From Metabacillus bambusae (lineage in GTDB: Bacteria > Bacillota > Bacilli > Bacillales > Bacillaceae): 64,000 nucleotides of DNA. Each line of letters opens with the position of its first letter. The first letter of the stretch is position 1. Made by a program: the position numbers and the translations under genes. Location of the stretch: contig NZ_JAGDEL010000003.1 of assembly GCF_017497975.1 (NCBI RefSeq), forward strand, positions 124,001 to 188,000. The letters are read 5' to 3'. The notes beneath the pieces are model-generated. The model was not told the DNA's origin. It was given only the letters and a program-made list of their open reading frames with translations, and made no database searches. This document shows positions 10,092-19,149 of this stretch, piece after piece.

Positions 10092-13080
10092 GTGCGCGTA
10101 CCCCCAAAAATTGACGTAAAGGTTCATATGTTTTATCACTTTGCTTAGCACTTAGTGTTTCTTTGTCATAGAAATGTCTTTGACAAACAGATTTAAAGTC
10201 ACAAAATTTGCAGTCATTTTCATCATCTGTCATTGTGAAAATACCTTGTGATACTAACTCAATTAAATTTTCTAGTAGAGTTAATCCTTGAGTTCGTACT
10301 CTGTCATCTTGTTTACGTACAAAACGTTGAGCTAGTCCCTTAACCGTTGGAAAATAGTAAGAACTTTCCTCAACTGCACCTGTTTCCAGCTGGAGATGCT
10401 GTTCAATCGCTAACGCATAAATAAAATGCTGAAGCTGTCGACCACCTTTAAACATACCGTTCATGCTATAGCCGTACGTGCTTCCTGTTTTATAATCGAC
10501 AATATGATATGTACCAGAGCTTGTTTCATCGACACGGTCAATTTTACCGGCAATCTTCATGCTCTGACCAGATGGTAACGTAATTTCAGCCGCATCTATT
10601 TCACCAACACCAAATGTGTATTCGAAATGCAGAGGTTTGTACGTTTCACAATGTTGCTCTTCTTCCTTCAAAAAGATCCTGCAGCACTCAAAAATGTCAG
10701 CTACCTCAAGCTCGTACACTCTTTCATTCGGTGGTGGAGTGATTTCACGCTGTTCTTGGATGAGTCCTTTTGCAATCGTCAAGATTTTTTCTTCATGATG
10801 AACAAATGATGGCTTTTCTTCAGCTGTTTGCAATGATTTATAATACGTTTCAAAAATGCTATGTAGTAAGCTACCACGGGTTGCTGCATCCATCCATTTA
10901 TTAGGGTTAAAGGTTGTATCTTCGAGCGGTCGAACGCCTAACACTTCACTTAAAAAATAGGAATAAGGGCATTTTGCAAGTGTTTCTAATCGACCTGCTG
11001 TCATAGAACGTTCTTTATTTAGACGCGGATCATACATAACTTGTTCAATGTCAATTTCCCCATCAAATTCAGTAAATATCGCTTCATTTCGTGCGTTCAT
11101 AGCTTTCAATCCTGATTCTAAGTGTTTAAATTGTGATAAAATATCACCTTGCAACTTCACTTTTTCATCAGTTACGACTTTTTGCGCCCAATAATCTTGC
11201 TCATTAAAAAGCTCTTCGGTTACATAGGAAGATGGAAGTTTCGTTAAATCTTTAAAATCTGCTTCGTGATGGCCACTTGTCATTCGGTATGATTGTAAAA
11301 AAACATGTGCGGGATGGACCACTCGATTTTCGTTAACAGCAAAATTACAATAGCTAAGTGATACATTTCCCTCATGTTGAGCAAGCATTTGAACGAGATT
11401 ATAATGTTTTTCCTGACTTTTATGTTCGTTAACGTTCAAGCCGTTTCCTAAACGATTCCTCTCCGTATCAAGAAGTAATGGATTTTCGTTTACTCCACCA
11501 GGAAATTTACGACTATCAAGGCCAACTATGTAAACGAAATCGCGAGTTTCGTAAATTCCATGGTCGTACGATGTAACATGCAGATGCCCTGGCTTAGCAC
11601 TTGACTTTAGGACATTTAAACTAAGTAATAAATCCTTCATCTTCTCAAGAACTTGGTATCGTGACAAGGTTTCATCACAATATGGTAATAGTTTTTGAAT
11701 TTCCTCCAGCAGTTCTGTTTTAGCAACTGAATCAGCGACAGAAGATGTTCGGCAATAGTTGGTAAGCACATGGGCAATTCCTTGTAAACAGTCCCGATAA
11801 TTGAGCTCATCTTTAAAATCGGGCATTTTTTTGAGCAATGCTGTGAACCATTTTTGCAAGACGATCAATTGATTCATTTTTTCTTGATAATAATCTGCTT
11901 TTTTCTCATCTGTTGCTTCACTTCGTTTCATTTCGAGGCGATTTATTTCTTCCGTCAATTGGCTTATGTAGCGTTTTTTGTCCCAATCAATACTTGCCTC
12001 GCGGAGAATTCTCGTCATTTTTACACCTGATGGCATCCCTTCCTCTAGGTGTATCAGTCCTTCATGAATGAAATCGAGAAACGCATTGACACTATAGTTA
12101 GATGATATCCACTGTATGATTCCTGCTATTAGTCGTCCTGGACGAGTCGTTAATACTGGTAAACCTTCGCCAAATGTGATTGGAAGTTCTGCTTTTTGTG
12201 ATAAATGATAAAAATGTGTCACATATGGTTCATGATTCGTGTAATAGACAACATGCTTGTCCAGTTTAGCTTGGGATTCTTTTATTTTATAGAGAATGTG
12301 CTTTATTTCTACTTCCTCGGTTTTAGCTGTAAAAAGAGTGACATGTTCTGTATCTGCTTTGTGATCTAAGTCATAAAGATAGCTTAATGAGGTAGGTTCT
12401 CCCCACATAATGGACTGAAGATTTGACCTTTCTGGAATTTTCACTCCAAATACTTGCTGTAAAGGCAATTTATATGTTTGTTCGAGTAATATCTTATAGA
12501 GAAATTCTTCTTCTAAATGAGATAACGATAAATTCGATTGAAGAATATAAATAGGATTTGCGTTTTCGGTTGCATATTGTTTTGCAAGACGAAGATTTTC
12601 AGCATGATCTGTCATTCGATACGCAAGTAACATTTCTTCATATTGAGATAAGATTAGTTTTATATCTACCCCTTTATCTTCTGTTAAAAAATCATCGGTG
12701 TTTATAGTGGCACCTGTATATCCTGCCATTCGAAGTGTATGCAGAATTTGATACATAGCTCGACTAAATGATGCTGTTATTTCCATATTTCCAAAATAGG
12801 TTAATGCATGATTATCTTTTAATTGAGAAAGAATGGTGTACACGAATTGAGATCCGATCGTTTCATTCACTACTTCTTTTTGGTCAGGATGGTGAAGTTC
12901 GATAAACTCCTCGGCGAGATTGTTTACTGTTTTATAAGTTAAATTAATAGCCTTTTTTCCGTGATCGGTAAATGCCTCTAAAATTTGTGAACCTACTGTA
13001 TAAGAATCAACAAGAATTATTTTTTCTTGATAAGGAAAATTCGTATTGATGTTAACTAATTCTTTCATCAGTGATTTCAT
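10084..13080 (-). CDS. AddB-like PD-(D/E)XK exonuclease with iron-sulphur cysteines
   Basis: A 998-residue protein with a strong AAAAGGAGG site before ATG 13080. C-terminal features match AddB: C704 (CPYSYF), GKIDRVDE, the nuclease strand YHIVDYKTGS, a QLQHFIYALA helix, and C957-x2-C960-x5-C966. Four cysteines with this last spacing hold a 4Fe-4S cluster in AddB. The N-terminus lacks the Walker A motif kept by housekeeping AddB, and the protein is ~170 residues shorter. The order AddB then AddA is the same as in B. subtilis. The pair probably forms a heterodimeric helicase-nuclease acting on DNA ends. Whether the genome has another addAB cannot be seen here. Confidence 0.85.
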   Translation of the reverse strand: MKSLMKELVNINTNFPYQEKIILVDSYTVGSQILEAFTDHGKKAINLTYKTVNNLAEEFIELHHPDQKEVVNETIGSQFVYTILSQLKDNHALTYFGNMEITASFSRAMYQILHTLRMAGYTGATINTDDFLTEDKGVDIKLILSQYEEMLLAYRMTDHAENLRLAKQYATENANPIYILQSNLSLSHLEEEFLYKILLEQTYKLPLQQVFGVKIPERSNLQSIMWGEPTSLSYLYDLDHKADTEHVTLFTAKTEEVEIKHILYKIKESQAKLDKHVVYYTNHEPYVTHFYHLSQKAELPITFGEGLPVLTTRPGRLIAGIIQWISSNYSVNAFLDFIHEGLIHLEEGMPSGVKMTRILREASIDWDKKRYISQLTEEINRLEMKRSEATDEKKADYYQEKMNQLIVLQKWFTALLKKMPDFKDELNYRDCLQGIAHVLTNYCRTSSVADSVAKTELLEEIQKLLPYCDETLSRYQVLEKMKDLLLSLNVLKSSAKPGHLHVTSYDHGIYETRDFVYIVGLDSRKFPGGVNENPLLLDTERNRLGNGLNVNEHKSQEKHYNLVQMLAQHEGNVSLSYCNFAVNENRVVHPAHVFLQSYRMTSGHHEADFKDLTKLPSSYVTEELFNEQDYWAQKVVTDEKVKLQGDILSQFKHLESGLKAMNARNEAIFTEFDGEIDIEQVMYDPRLNKERSMTAGRLETLAKCPYSYFLSEVLGVRPLEDTTFNPNKWMDAATRGSLLHSIFETYYKSLQTAEEKPSFVHHEEKILTIAKGLIQEQREITPPPNERVYELEVADIFECCRIFLKEEEQHCETYKPLHFEYTFGVGEIDAAEITLPSGQSMKIAGKIDRVDETSSGTYHIVDYKTGSTYGYSMNGMFKGGRQLQHFIYALAIEQHLQLETGAVEESSYYFPTVKGLAQRFVRKQDDRVRTQGLTLLENLIELVSQGIFTMTDDENDCKFCDFKSVCQRHFYDKETLSAKQSDKTYEPLRQFLGVRAHV

Positions 13081-13156
13081 TCTGTTTCCTCCTTTTACAA
13101 GTTACCCTATTATTTTACACTTTTTCCATCCCTTTATGGTAGGTTTGTCTCATGAT

Positions 13157-13172
13157 AAATGATCTATCATTT
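13157..13172. promoter_or_regulatory. palindrome upstream of the AddB-like gene, possible operator
   Basis: AAATGAT-CT-ATCATTT is a perfect 7-bp dyad 77 bp upstream of the AddB-like start. The place and form suit a repressor operator; the WYL protein is the obvious local candidate, but this is inference. Confidence 0.35.
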
Positions 13173-13230
13173 TATTAGAATTCGAATTTTATGTTATTTC
13201 TTAGGTTTTTATTCCTGAATTTAGTATAAA

Positions 13231-13264
13231 CAAAAGGGTGTACCACTTTTGACACACCCTTTTG
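13231..13264. terminator. symmetric hairpin in front of the AddAB-like operon
   Basis: An 11-bp perfect stem (13231-13241 with 13254-13264) and a 12-nt loop, with pyrimidine-rich flanks in both directions. A degraded relative lies at 5741-5772, at the end of the WYL gene. Confidence 0.5.
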
Positions 13265-13265
13265 T

Positions 13266-13312
13266 CGGGGGCAAGGGGACAGAAAACAAAGGGACGGTTC
13301 TAACAAGGGTCA
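13266..13312. repeat. dispersed GGGACGGTTC-type repeat
   Basis: The stretch holds AAGGGGACAG and AAAGGGACGGTTC. Related stretches occur at 21838-21858, 26455-26507 and 60116-60140. It resembles the palindromic repeats scattered through many Firmicutes genomes. Confidence 0.5.
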
Positions 13313-13333
13313 ATCGGAAGGTTTGCACGCATA

Positions 13334-13382
13334 AAGGCACAACTAGTGGATGAATACTAGTTGTGCCTTAGTTTGTTTTTTT
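13334..13382 (+). terminator. strong orphan terminator on the plus strand
   Basis: A 14-bp perfect stem (13334-13347 with 13356-13369) and an 8-nt loop, followed by a T-rich tract to 13382. No plus-strand gene precedes it, so it marks either a lost gene or an unrecognised short transcript. Confidence 0.7.
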
Positions 13383-13482
13383 CAGAGTACTTGCTCTGAG
13401 CCTTTAGCTTTTAAGACTAATTCAATTAAAGCGCCTGATTTTTAGAATATCCTAATCTTGAACAGTATCCTTGTACTGTGCA

Positions 13483-13740
13483 TTAATATTCTGAGCTGAA
13501 TATTTTATTTCCACATTTTTTGCATTCAATTGATACAAAGTTTTTCTCAGCATTAACAAGTGCGTCTTCGTTAGTATCAACTGCTATATCCCCACTTCCT
13601 TTGAAAAATCTATTTTCTAATTCACTAATATGTTCGCATTTTAAACATTTAATACTAAATAATTTACTCTCACTCTCGTCTAAAATCTCTGCTAGTATTC
13701 TAAAAGTAAAAGCTGCTGCTGATTTAAAAAACGGTTTCAT
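13483..13740 (-). CDS. small zinc-ribbon protein, 85 aa
   Basis: The ATG at 13740 is preferred to an upstream in-frame start because GGGGTGA lies just before it. Two CxxC knuckles (C32/C35 in KCLKCEH, C73/C76 in ECKKCGN) predict a zinc ribbon split by a ~35-residue acidic insert. The function is unknown. It lies alone between the AddAB-like operon and a hypothetical gene. Confidence 0.6.
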   Translation of the reverse strand: MKPFFKSAAAFTFRILAEILDESESKLFSIKCLKCEHISELENRFFKGSGDIAVDTNEDALVNAEKNFVSIECKKCGNKIFSSEY

Positions 13741-13811
13741 CACTTCACCCCTACGTCGCTTTTTGATTCTAGTGAAATTCACTCTTAACGAATTAGAAAT
13801 CTTTTATGCTT

Positions 13812-14240
13812 TTATTTAATAAAAATTAATTCAAGAGAACTTTTAAACTTTTTGAATATATCTACATATTCTTGAACTCTTTCATCTAGTGTGAGTTCAG
13901 AATCTTGATAATCTAGTCTAATCATTAGTCGAAGTAAAAATGGATTTCTCGAACCCGGAACTAAGTGCAATTTATGGCCGACGAGTAATTCAATATTGTC
14001 TTTATACAAATCAAAAACAGATTGTATTTTATCTGCAAATTCCTTTTGATAGGATTCAATAAATAGTTCTGCATGGTGATGTTTTTTATAAACAAAGACA
14101 AATCTCCAATTCATTTTTAAAAATTGATACCCCACAAAGTAGTCCCTACTACCACCATAACTTGCTGTATAATCTGTTTCAGAGTTAATTTTATTTGATA
14201 CCGCTTGTAAAAATAGTTGTTCATAATTTGCCGCTTGCAA
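13812..14240 (-). CDS. hypothetical protein, possibly DUF4268-like
   Basis: The start is probably TTG 14240, which has AAAGGATG at the right distance; an ATG three codons earlier lies on top of that site. About 142 residues, with the pattern GSRDYFVGYQFLKMNWRFVF and a C-terminal helical part. The tone recalls DUF4268-type domains found in restriction-related proteins, but I am not certain. No catalytic residues were assigned. Confidence 0.5.
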   Translation of the reverse strand: MQAANYEQLFLQAVSNKINSETDYTASYGGSRDYFVGYQFLKMNWRFVFVYKKHHHAELFIESYQKEFADKIQSVFDLYKDNIELLVGHKLHLVPGSRNPFLLRLMIRLDYQDSELTLDERVQEYVDIFKKFKSSLELIFIK

Positions 14241-14249
14241 TATTATCAT

Positions 14250-14599
14250 CCTTTTATTTTACATTTATTGTATATATTTTTTTATTTTCTGATCAAGCCA
14301 TTCATTTGAGTCTTTTAATAATAAAATTATATCATGACATCTTCCATCCATAACAAGCTGTTTACGATAACAGGTGGTTTAACAAACAGACTCTTATTGC
14401 ACAGAAAGAGTCTTATACGAAAAAAGATCACCCTAAAAGAGTGATCGCAAAATGATTTTATAATTACAAGTATCGTTGTACTGCGCAGCATTGAGTAATT
14501 TACTTATTAGTCTTCTTATTACACATAGTACTCTTAATCTAAGTACAATCTATTTTTTATATAACATAGTTAATTAGAAAATGTGGTTGCTACTTTACT
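14250..14599. other. gene-free stretch
   Basis: A 350-base AT-rich stretch holding the terminator at 14419-14446 and a hairpin at ~14388-14412 (AGACTCT with AGAGTCT). No further coding sequence was seen. Confidence 0.5.
14419..14446 (-). terminator. terminator downstream of the zincin gene
   Basis: On the minus strand the arms GATCACT and GGGTGATC (14426-14446) are followed by a run of six T. It lies 155 bases after the stop codon of the metalloprotease gene. Confidence 0.55.
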
Positions 14600-15169
14600 T
14601 TAATTATTTTCATTGTCGTCAAGAAGACCTATAATATAATTAAGATTGTCACTACTTATTACGGTGTTCTCCCTTAACACATTAATTATCTCAGTCCCAA
14701 AGCTTCCTGTTTCACTTATAATTTCTGAAGCTACCTCATTTGCCTCTCTTTCCCAAGGGTTTTCAGTATAATCAATTTGCTTGTATTGTTCGAATGTAAG
14801 TCCATTCTTGAATTGTTTTATGTGTACTAATTCATGAATAATGGCAAACCGGATTAATATTTTTGCAGCTTCCATAAAAGCTGGTTGTTTATTATAAATC
14901 TTCGAATAATATCTATTGATTTTATCCGTAATACTAGCCGAAAAAAATATAATTTTCTCCACACCTGTACCTTCAGAATTTGGTACACTACTCGCTAAAG
15001 TATTTTCTTCAGGATAACCATTACATACTTTAAATGTACCAATTTCCAAAGAGTATGTTATATCGTCTATCCCCAATCTTTCTTTAATTGAGGAATGGAA
15101 AACATTAAGTTCTTCAAGTAATATGTTTGATACTTCTTCTACCTCTATCTTACTGGGGATTATCGCCAT
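14600..15169 (-). CDS. zincin-type metalloprotease (HExxH)
   Basis: A 189-residue protein with a perfect AAAAAAGGAG site. The motif IIHELVHIKQF gives H112-E113-x2-H116, the zinc-binding helix of zincin peptidases. A glutamate in WEREANEVA (~140-146) is a plausible third ligand. There is no signal peptide, so it probably acts in the cytoplasm. Intracellular zincins in mobile regions often cleave a repressor or regulate a toxin (ImmA/IrrE type). The next gene upstream encodes a HEPN-domain protein, but a terminator separates the two, so co-function is inference. Confidence 0.7.
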   Translation of the reverse strand: MAIIPSKIEVEEVSNILLEELNVFHSSIKERLGIDDITYSLEIGTFKVCNGYPEENTLASSVPNSEGTGVEKIIFFSASITDKINRYYSKIYNKQPAFMEAAKILIRFAIIHELVHIKQFKNGLTFEQYKQIDYTENPWEREANEVASEIISETGSFGTEIINVLRENTVISSDNLNYIIGLLDDNENN

Positions 15170-15262
15170 AATTGAATGCTCCTTTTTTTCTTTAAAGTCT
15201 GTTTTTGTATTTTGACTTCCTAATTAAAGTATAGTTTTTTAATCATTTTATTCAATTTTCTC

Positions 15263-15294
15263 AAAGAAAAAAGACCAGAGTATCTCTTCTGGTC
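15263..15294 (-). terminator. terminator of the HEPN gene
   Basis: On the minus strand a 7-bp stem (GACCAGA with TCTGGTC, loop AGAGATAC) is followed by TTTTTTCTTT. Confidence 0.8.
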
Positions 15295-15349
15295 CTCTCT
15301 TAGTTCACTAATTACCAGCCAAACATAAGTGAAAATATAATTCTGATAT

Positions 15350-16915
15350 TTAACTAACGTTTAATTCTATTAAAAAATCATCTATTTCTTTAATAACTTC
15401 TTTCCATCCTTCTTCATTCTCTTTTTTCATTAGTCGATTAAGATAACTTAACTCTGTATCTAGTTCGCTAGGAGTATTACTATACTCTTCTTTAAGCAAC
15501 TCGACTATATTTTTTATTAATTCATGTTTGTTTATCTTATCAAGCATTTCTAATACATATAATTCCCCAAAAGCAAGCTTATCTATAAACTCTTTATATT
15601 TCAAATAATCTTTAGTTATGTATTCAATAAAACTATCTAGATAACTCCTATATTCCGAAAACATTCCTTCCCATAACTTTCTGGCCTCATCAGCTCCTCT
15701 TCCTGGTCCATGTGACTGTCTGATGATGGAAAGAAAAAGTTCGAATAATTGATTAGCATTCATTCTATCTAACAGTTCTTTTTCAAGATCATTAAATAAT
15801 AGTATTGCCTCATTTACTACATTGTAATCATTATCTTTAATTAACCTTATGAGTGTGTCAAAAAAGGCATTATCAATTTGTAAGATGTTCATTACCTTAA
15901 CTTTTCCAACCCACTTTTTTAGTTCAGCTACTGACGAACGATCAGTACTATCTGATATTACCTTTCTAGATTTCGTTATTTTTTCAGTGAAGATTTCTAA
16001 TAATACACTTATTTCATCTTCTGTTAAGCCCTCTTCAGTATATAGCTGATGTAATATCTTTACATTTTTCAAGTTTAAATCTGAGGTAATTAAAGATTTT
16101 AAGTGAGCTAAAAAACGTTGCCGATCCGTTGGGTTTAAGTAATTAACTAAGTTTGGGGAAAACCAACAAAAAATTAGTACACTATCAAATAACTGTTTAT
16201 GTTCTATTATTCGACTTAGTTTATTTGATATGCTTTCTAACAGTTCTTCATTTTCTATTTTGTTAAGTAACCCCGCAAAAAAATATGCTGCGTTTTTCCA
16301 TCTAGTAGATCCGTATAAAGATTCATTTTCTATGACATTTAACAGTTTTTTAGCTAACGGTGTGATCGTGTTTTTATGTAGAGTATTAATCTCTTCTTGA
16401 ACTACAATTTTAACATTTTCTCTTTCATAATCAGGAAATAATCGTTCATTATCAAGTCGATCCACTATAATCCGTATATAAGCTGGCCCTAATAGTGACG
16501 GTTTAGATATAATGTTATCAAAAAAGCCTGAGAACACCATCCTAGCCTCTTCTGCTGTTGCGACAAACTCATTGGGGTGTGCGGATCGGTTCCTAAGATT
16601 CATATAGGACTTAATTGATTCCAATTCAGAAGGGGATAATATTAATTTACTTGCAGCTTGTTCGACCATATAGTTCTCATAGTTTTCTTCATTGCTAATT
16701 CTTCTCTCAATTTCGTCATCCAAATCTCGAACTTCTCTTATTGAACTAGAGAGATCCTTGATCTTTTCACGTAAGTCATGCATTCCAGCTATGGTAGATA
16801 ATATAATTGCCGCTCTATATGATCCAACATTATAACAGTTTAATGCCTCTGTCATAAAATCTTTAATATGTTGTTTCTTAATTGATAACACAAGTTCTTC
16901 TAAATCTCTTAGCAT
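15350..16915 (-). CDS. HEPN-domain protein with C-terminal helical repeats
   Basis: A 521-residue protein. Residues ~1-135 look like a HEPN domain: helix EALNCYNVGSYRAAIILST and, near the end, LRNRSAHP, where R108-N-x3-H113 fits the catalytic Rx4H motif of HEPN ribonucleases. The rest (~150-521) is made of repeated amphipathic helices, probably HEAT/ARM-like. HEPN RNases are common abortive-infection effectors and toxins; the repeat region could sense a protein or inhibitor. There is no partner in its own operon. A stand-alone effector is inferred, not shown. Confidence 0.65.
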   Translation of the reverse strand: MLRDLEELVLSIKKQHIKDFMTEALNCYNVGSYRAAIILSTIAGMHDLREKIKDLSSSIREVRDLDDEIERRISNEENYENYMVEQAASKLILSPSELESIKSYMNLRNRSAHPNEFVATAEEARMVFSGFFDNIISKPSLLGPAYIRIIVDRLDNERLFPDYERENVKIVVQEEINTLHKNTITPLAKKLLNVIENESLYGSTRWKNAAYFFAGLLNKIENEELLESISNKLSRIIEHKQLFDSVLIFCWFSPNLVNYLNPTDRQRFLAHLKSLITSDLNLKNVKILHQLYTEEGLTEDEISVLLEIFTEKITKSRKVISDSTDRSSVAELKKWVGKVKVMNILQIDNAFFDTLIRLIKDNDYNVVNEAILLFNDLEKELLDRMNANQLFELFLSIIRQSHGPGRGADEARKLWEGMFSEYRSYLDSFIEYITKDYLKYKEFIDKLAFGELYVLEMLDKINKHELIKNIVELLKEEYSNTPSELDTELSYLNRLMKKENEEGWKEVIKEIDDFLIELNVS

Positions 16916-17246
16916 TAATTATTTCACTTCCTTCCCACCTTTTGAAATTATACCAAATATTTGAAATCAGAAAAACATATTTAATAAATCTAGTAAGGTC
17001 TAACCTCTATTTCAATCCACTTTCCCCTAACAACTTTATATTCAAACCAATAAAACCCGCGCCTCTCTCCAAAAAAATTGCTGCGCAGGATTTAGTCTAC
17101 TACGTAATAAAAGTTACTACACAATCTAGCTTATTTGCTTATCAAATATCAATAGTTAATAATACGTAACCGTAAAATGTGTTTTACTCTTCAAGTCTAA
17201 ATATGAACACATACAAAACCATTATTAATAAAGAATTTAAGGGAAG
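16916..17246. other. gene-free stretch
   Basis: A 331-base AT-rich spacer with no supported gene. Confidence 0.4.
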
Positions 17247-17408
17247 TTCTTGTGTAAAAAATGTGTAAAATGATTTCAAAGCCCACCTTTTTCATCCTTT
17301 TCCCTACAAAATAAAAAAAACACACAAACATTGATAAAATCAAATGTGTGTGTAATCGTTTCTTAATTTAACTCGTTTTTACTTAATGATACGGATTGTC
17401 AGTGTCGA
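17247..17408. repeat. ~160-bp dispersed repeat, copy 1
   Basis: Begins with doubled GTGTAAAA words, has an inverted repeat (CACACAAACATT with AATGTGTGTG) and ends in AACTCGTTTTTACTTAA. Copies lie at 26228-26392, 28027-28197 and (shortened) 46812-46925. Confidence 0.75.
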
Positions 17409-17471
17409 AACTTATGTTTAATATTATATATTGCCCGGTTTCTTCCTGTAATGCCTTCAAATACTTTTTCA

Positions 17472-17933
17472 TTACAAAAGGGTTGTTTCTAGTGCATCAC
17501 TCAACATTGAGTCGAAGCTATCAAATAACTGAATTAAGGTTCCTGAGGGTTTATCAAGTTCTACATATACACCATCTTTTAAGTCATAACTATACCATGC
17601 TGTATCAGAGTCCCCAAAAAATATATATTGCTTTTGCCAATCATTTTCATTCCAAAGCTCGTTTGTCTCGATAAACCCATGGATGTCTTCATCTACTTCC
17701 TTATCAAGTAGAACTTCATCAACACCGTAGATAACTAATCCATTAAAGTCTAATCCATTTACTTTTTTTAGAAATTCAATATATGACTCAGGTAATACAA
17801 TATTTCCTAATTTCTGTTGAATAGTATGCTTCATTTTTATAAGTTCCGTATCTAATGCTGGATTTCTAAGCAAACTTCCATATTTCGCTTCAATTTTTTC
17901 TATTTCTATCAAAAAGTCTTTCCACTGGGACAT
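17472..17933 (-). CDS. SMI1/KNR4-family immunity protein
   Basis: A 153-residue protein with a good AGAAGGGAAG site. The family pattern is clear: LPESYIEFLKKVNGLDFNGL, then VIYGVDEVL, EYIEF-type spacing, and YIFFGDSDTAWYSYDLKDG. SUKH/SMI1 proteins act as immunity proteins for polymorphic toxins. It lies directly downstream of the broken LXG-HNH toxin end (18021-18288), whose cognate immunity it probably was. It now appears to be an intact orphan. Confidence 0.85.
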   Translation of the reverse strand: MSQWKDFLIEIEKIEAKYGSLLRNPALDTELIKMKHTIQQKLGNIVLPESYIEFLKKVNGLDFNGLVIYGVDEVLLDKEVDEDIHGFIETNELWNENDWQKQYIFFGDSDTAWYSYDLKDGVYVELDKPSGTLIQLFDSFDSMLSDALETTLL

Positions 17934-18020
17934 ATCTACTCTTCCCTTCTTTTTAGAGGTTTTGGTGGGTAAACCTCATCCTCAAATATTGGCCAATTAA
18001 TATTTTACTTTGTCTAGAGG

Positions 18021-18476
18021 CTAATCTTTTGTTAGAGAGTTTTGTTCATTGGTAACCGCTTTATGATAAGGGTCATTCTTTATCAATACCAAGTTAGTGA
18101 AATCGTTTGTACCACCATCATCTAAAGGTAAATTATAATGCACTTGCCATCCTTAGGGTTAGATCCATCTTTCATTCTAGCAATATCATCTTCACCTAAA
18201 CTAGCTTTTCTAAGATATTCAAAATATAGTCTCAATCTATCTAATATCATTTTTCTGTTATACTCGTCTAGAAATACTTCGTTCAACACTATTTACTTAT
18301 AACTGCATACAATGACAAAATTAACATGATCTTTTGTCTCAATAGTTAGTACATGAGCTTTATCAAAGGACTTGTCAAGAACCAAGTTCCGATTCTGTAT
18401 AATCGGTGTTTTTAGCGCACGAACAATTGGCTTTGCTCCACTTGCTAGAATTCTAGCTCATGAGTTCTCGATTCTC
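18021..18476 (-). pseudogene. LXG toxin remnant: linker fragment plus HNH nuclease end
   Basis: Bases 18340-18476 match the linker coding region of the two intact LXG genes (the GGAKPIVR...RNLVL stretch), with several changes. Bases 18021-18288 encode a toxin tip: the first frame reads LNEVFLDEYNRKMILDRLRL to SLGEDDIARMKDGSNPK. After a one-base shift near 18153 it reads WQVHYNLPLDDGG, then TNDFTNLVLIKNDPYHKAV. This is the HNH endonuclease end found on many Bacillus LXG toxins. The LXG domain itself is missing. Confidence 0.75.
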
Positions 18477-18631
18477 AAACATACTATTTTTTGTTTAATC
18501 CCACTCCAAAATCCTTATTCTTTTTATTTACTCTTACTTCTCGTGTGCAAATATAAATCAAGTAGTTGTTTTATTAAACGTCACTTAACCCTTCTTGTAT
18601 GTTTGTTTATTACCAAAGTTTAAAACATAAA

Positions 18632-18664
18632 AACCCTTGAAAGGCATATTACCAATCAAGGGTT
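18632..18664 (-). terminator. terminator, immunity-cassette family
   Basis: A 9-bp stem (AACCCTTGA with TCAAGGGTT); on the minus strand it is followed by TTTTTATG. Related hairpins lie at 29917-29947 and, degraded, at 33341-33372, after immunity genes. Confidence 0.7.
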
Positions 18665-18807
18665 ATAGAGAATTTAACTTACCAGATTGCACTAATAGTT
18701 CATTATTATTTACTGTTGTTTTACCAGACAACATTTCCTTTTGGTTTCAATTTGAACAGACGAAAGGTGGGCCAACATTTCTTGTAAGCCCATCTTTTCA
18801 ATTTCTA

Positions 18808-18842
18808 ACAAGCCTGTTTAATTTCGTAAGTTATTGGCTTGT
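18808..18842. repeat. hairpin repeat ACAAGCC...GGCTTGT
   Basis: A 7-bp inverted repeat around GTTTAATTTCGTAAGTTATT. A close copy lies at 29629-29663. Confidence 0.6.
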
Positions 18843-18963
18843 TACCAATAATAGTACTTCGTATGTTAAAAATGTCATCTCACCTAATTATCATACTTAT
18901 TTTCATAACAACATATTGTTATACGACCCCATGCTGTTAAGACCTACATGAGTATTTGATTCG

Positions 18964-19149
18964 TTAATCCAAGTTATCAATTGCCTCTTGAAAGCTATCT
19001 TGTAAATATTCATCAAAAGTTGTATATCTAGTTACTTCTCTTTTGCTTATATCATCCCACCGAACAACATTAGAATCCCCTACTGTGTTTAAGCAGTAAA
19101 CAAACTCATTTCTGTGGGGCAGTTCAGTTATTATCCCTAAGGTTAAAAA
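18964..19149 (-). pseudogene. immunity protein C-terminal remnant
   Basis: An open frame of ~60 codons (ITELPHRNEFVYCLNTVGDS to YLQDSFQEAIDNLD) looks like the end of a SUKH/SMI1-type protein, with no start or N-terminal half. By chance it is in frame with the stop codon of the immunity gene just upstream. Confidence 0.5.

Larger units (their letters stand above)
18477..18963. other. gene-free stretch between toxin remnants
   Basis: About 490 bases without a supported gene. It contains the terminator at 18632-18664 and the hairpin at 18808-18842. A GGGC/GCCC inverted repeat around 18768-18791 is also present. Confidence 0.5.

Noticed and set aside
10084-13080. Housekeeping addAB
   Set aside because: The missing Walker A in the B subunit, shorter lengths and WYL/nuclease neighbours favour a paralogue; left open until the whole genome is seen.
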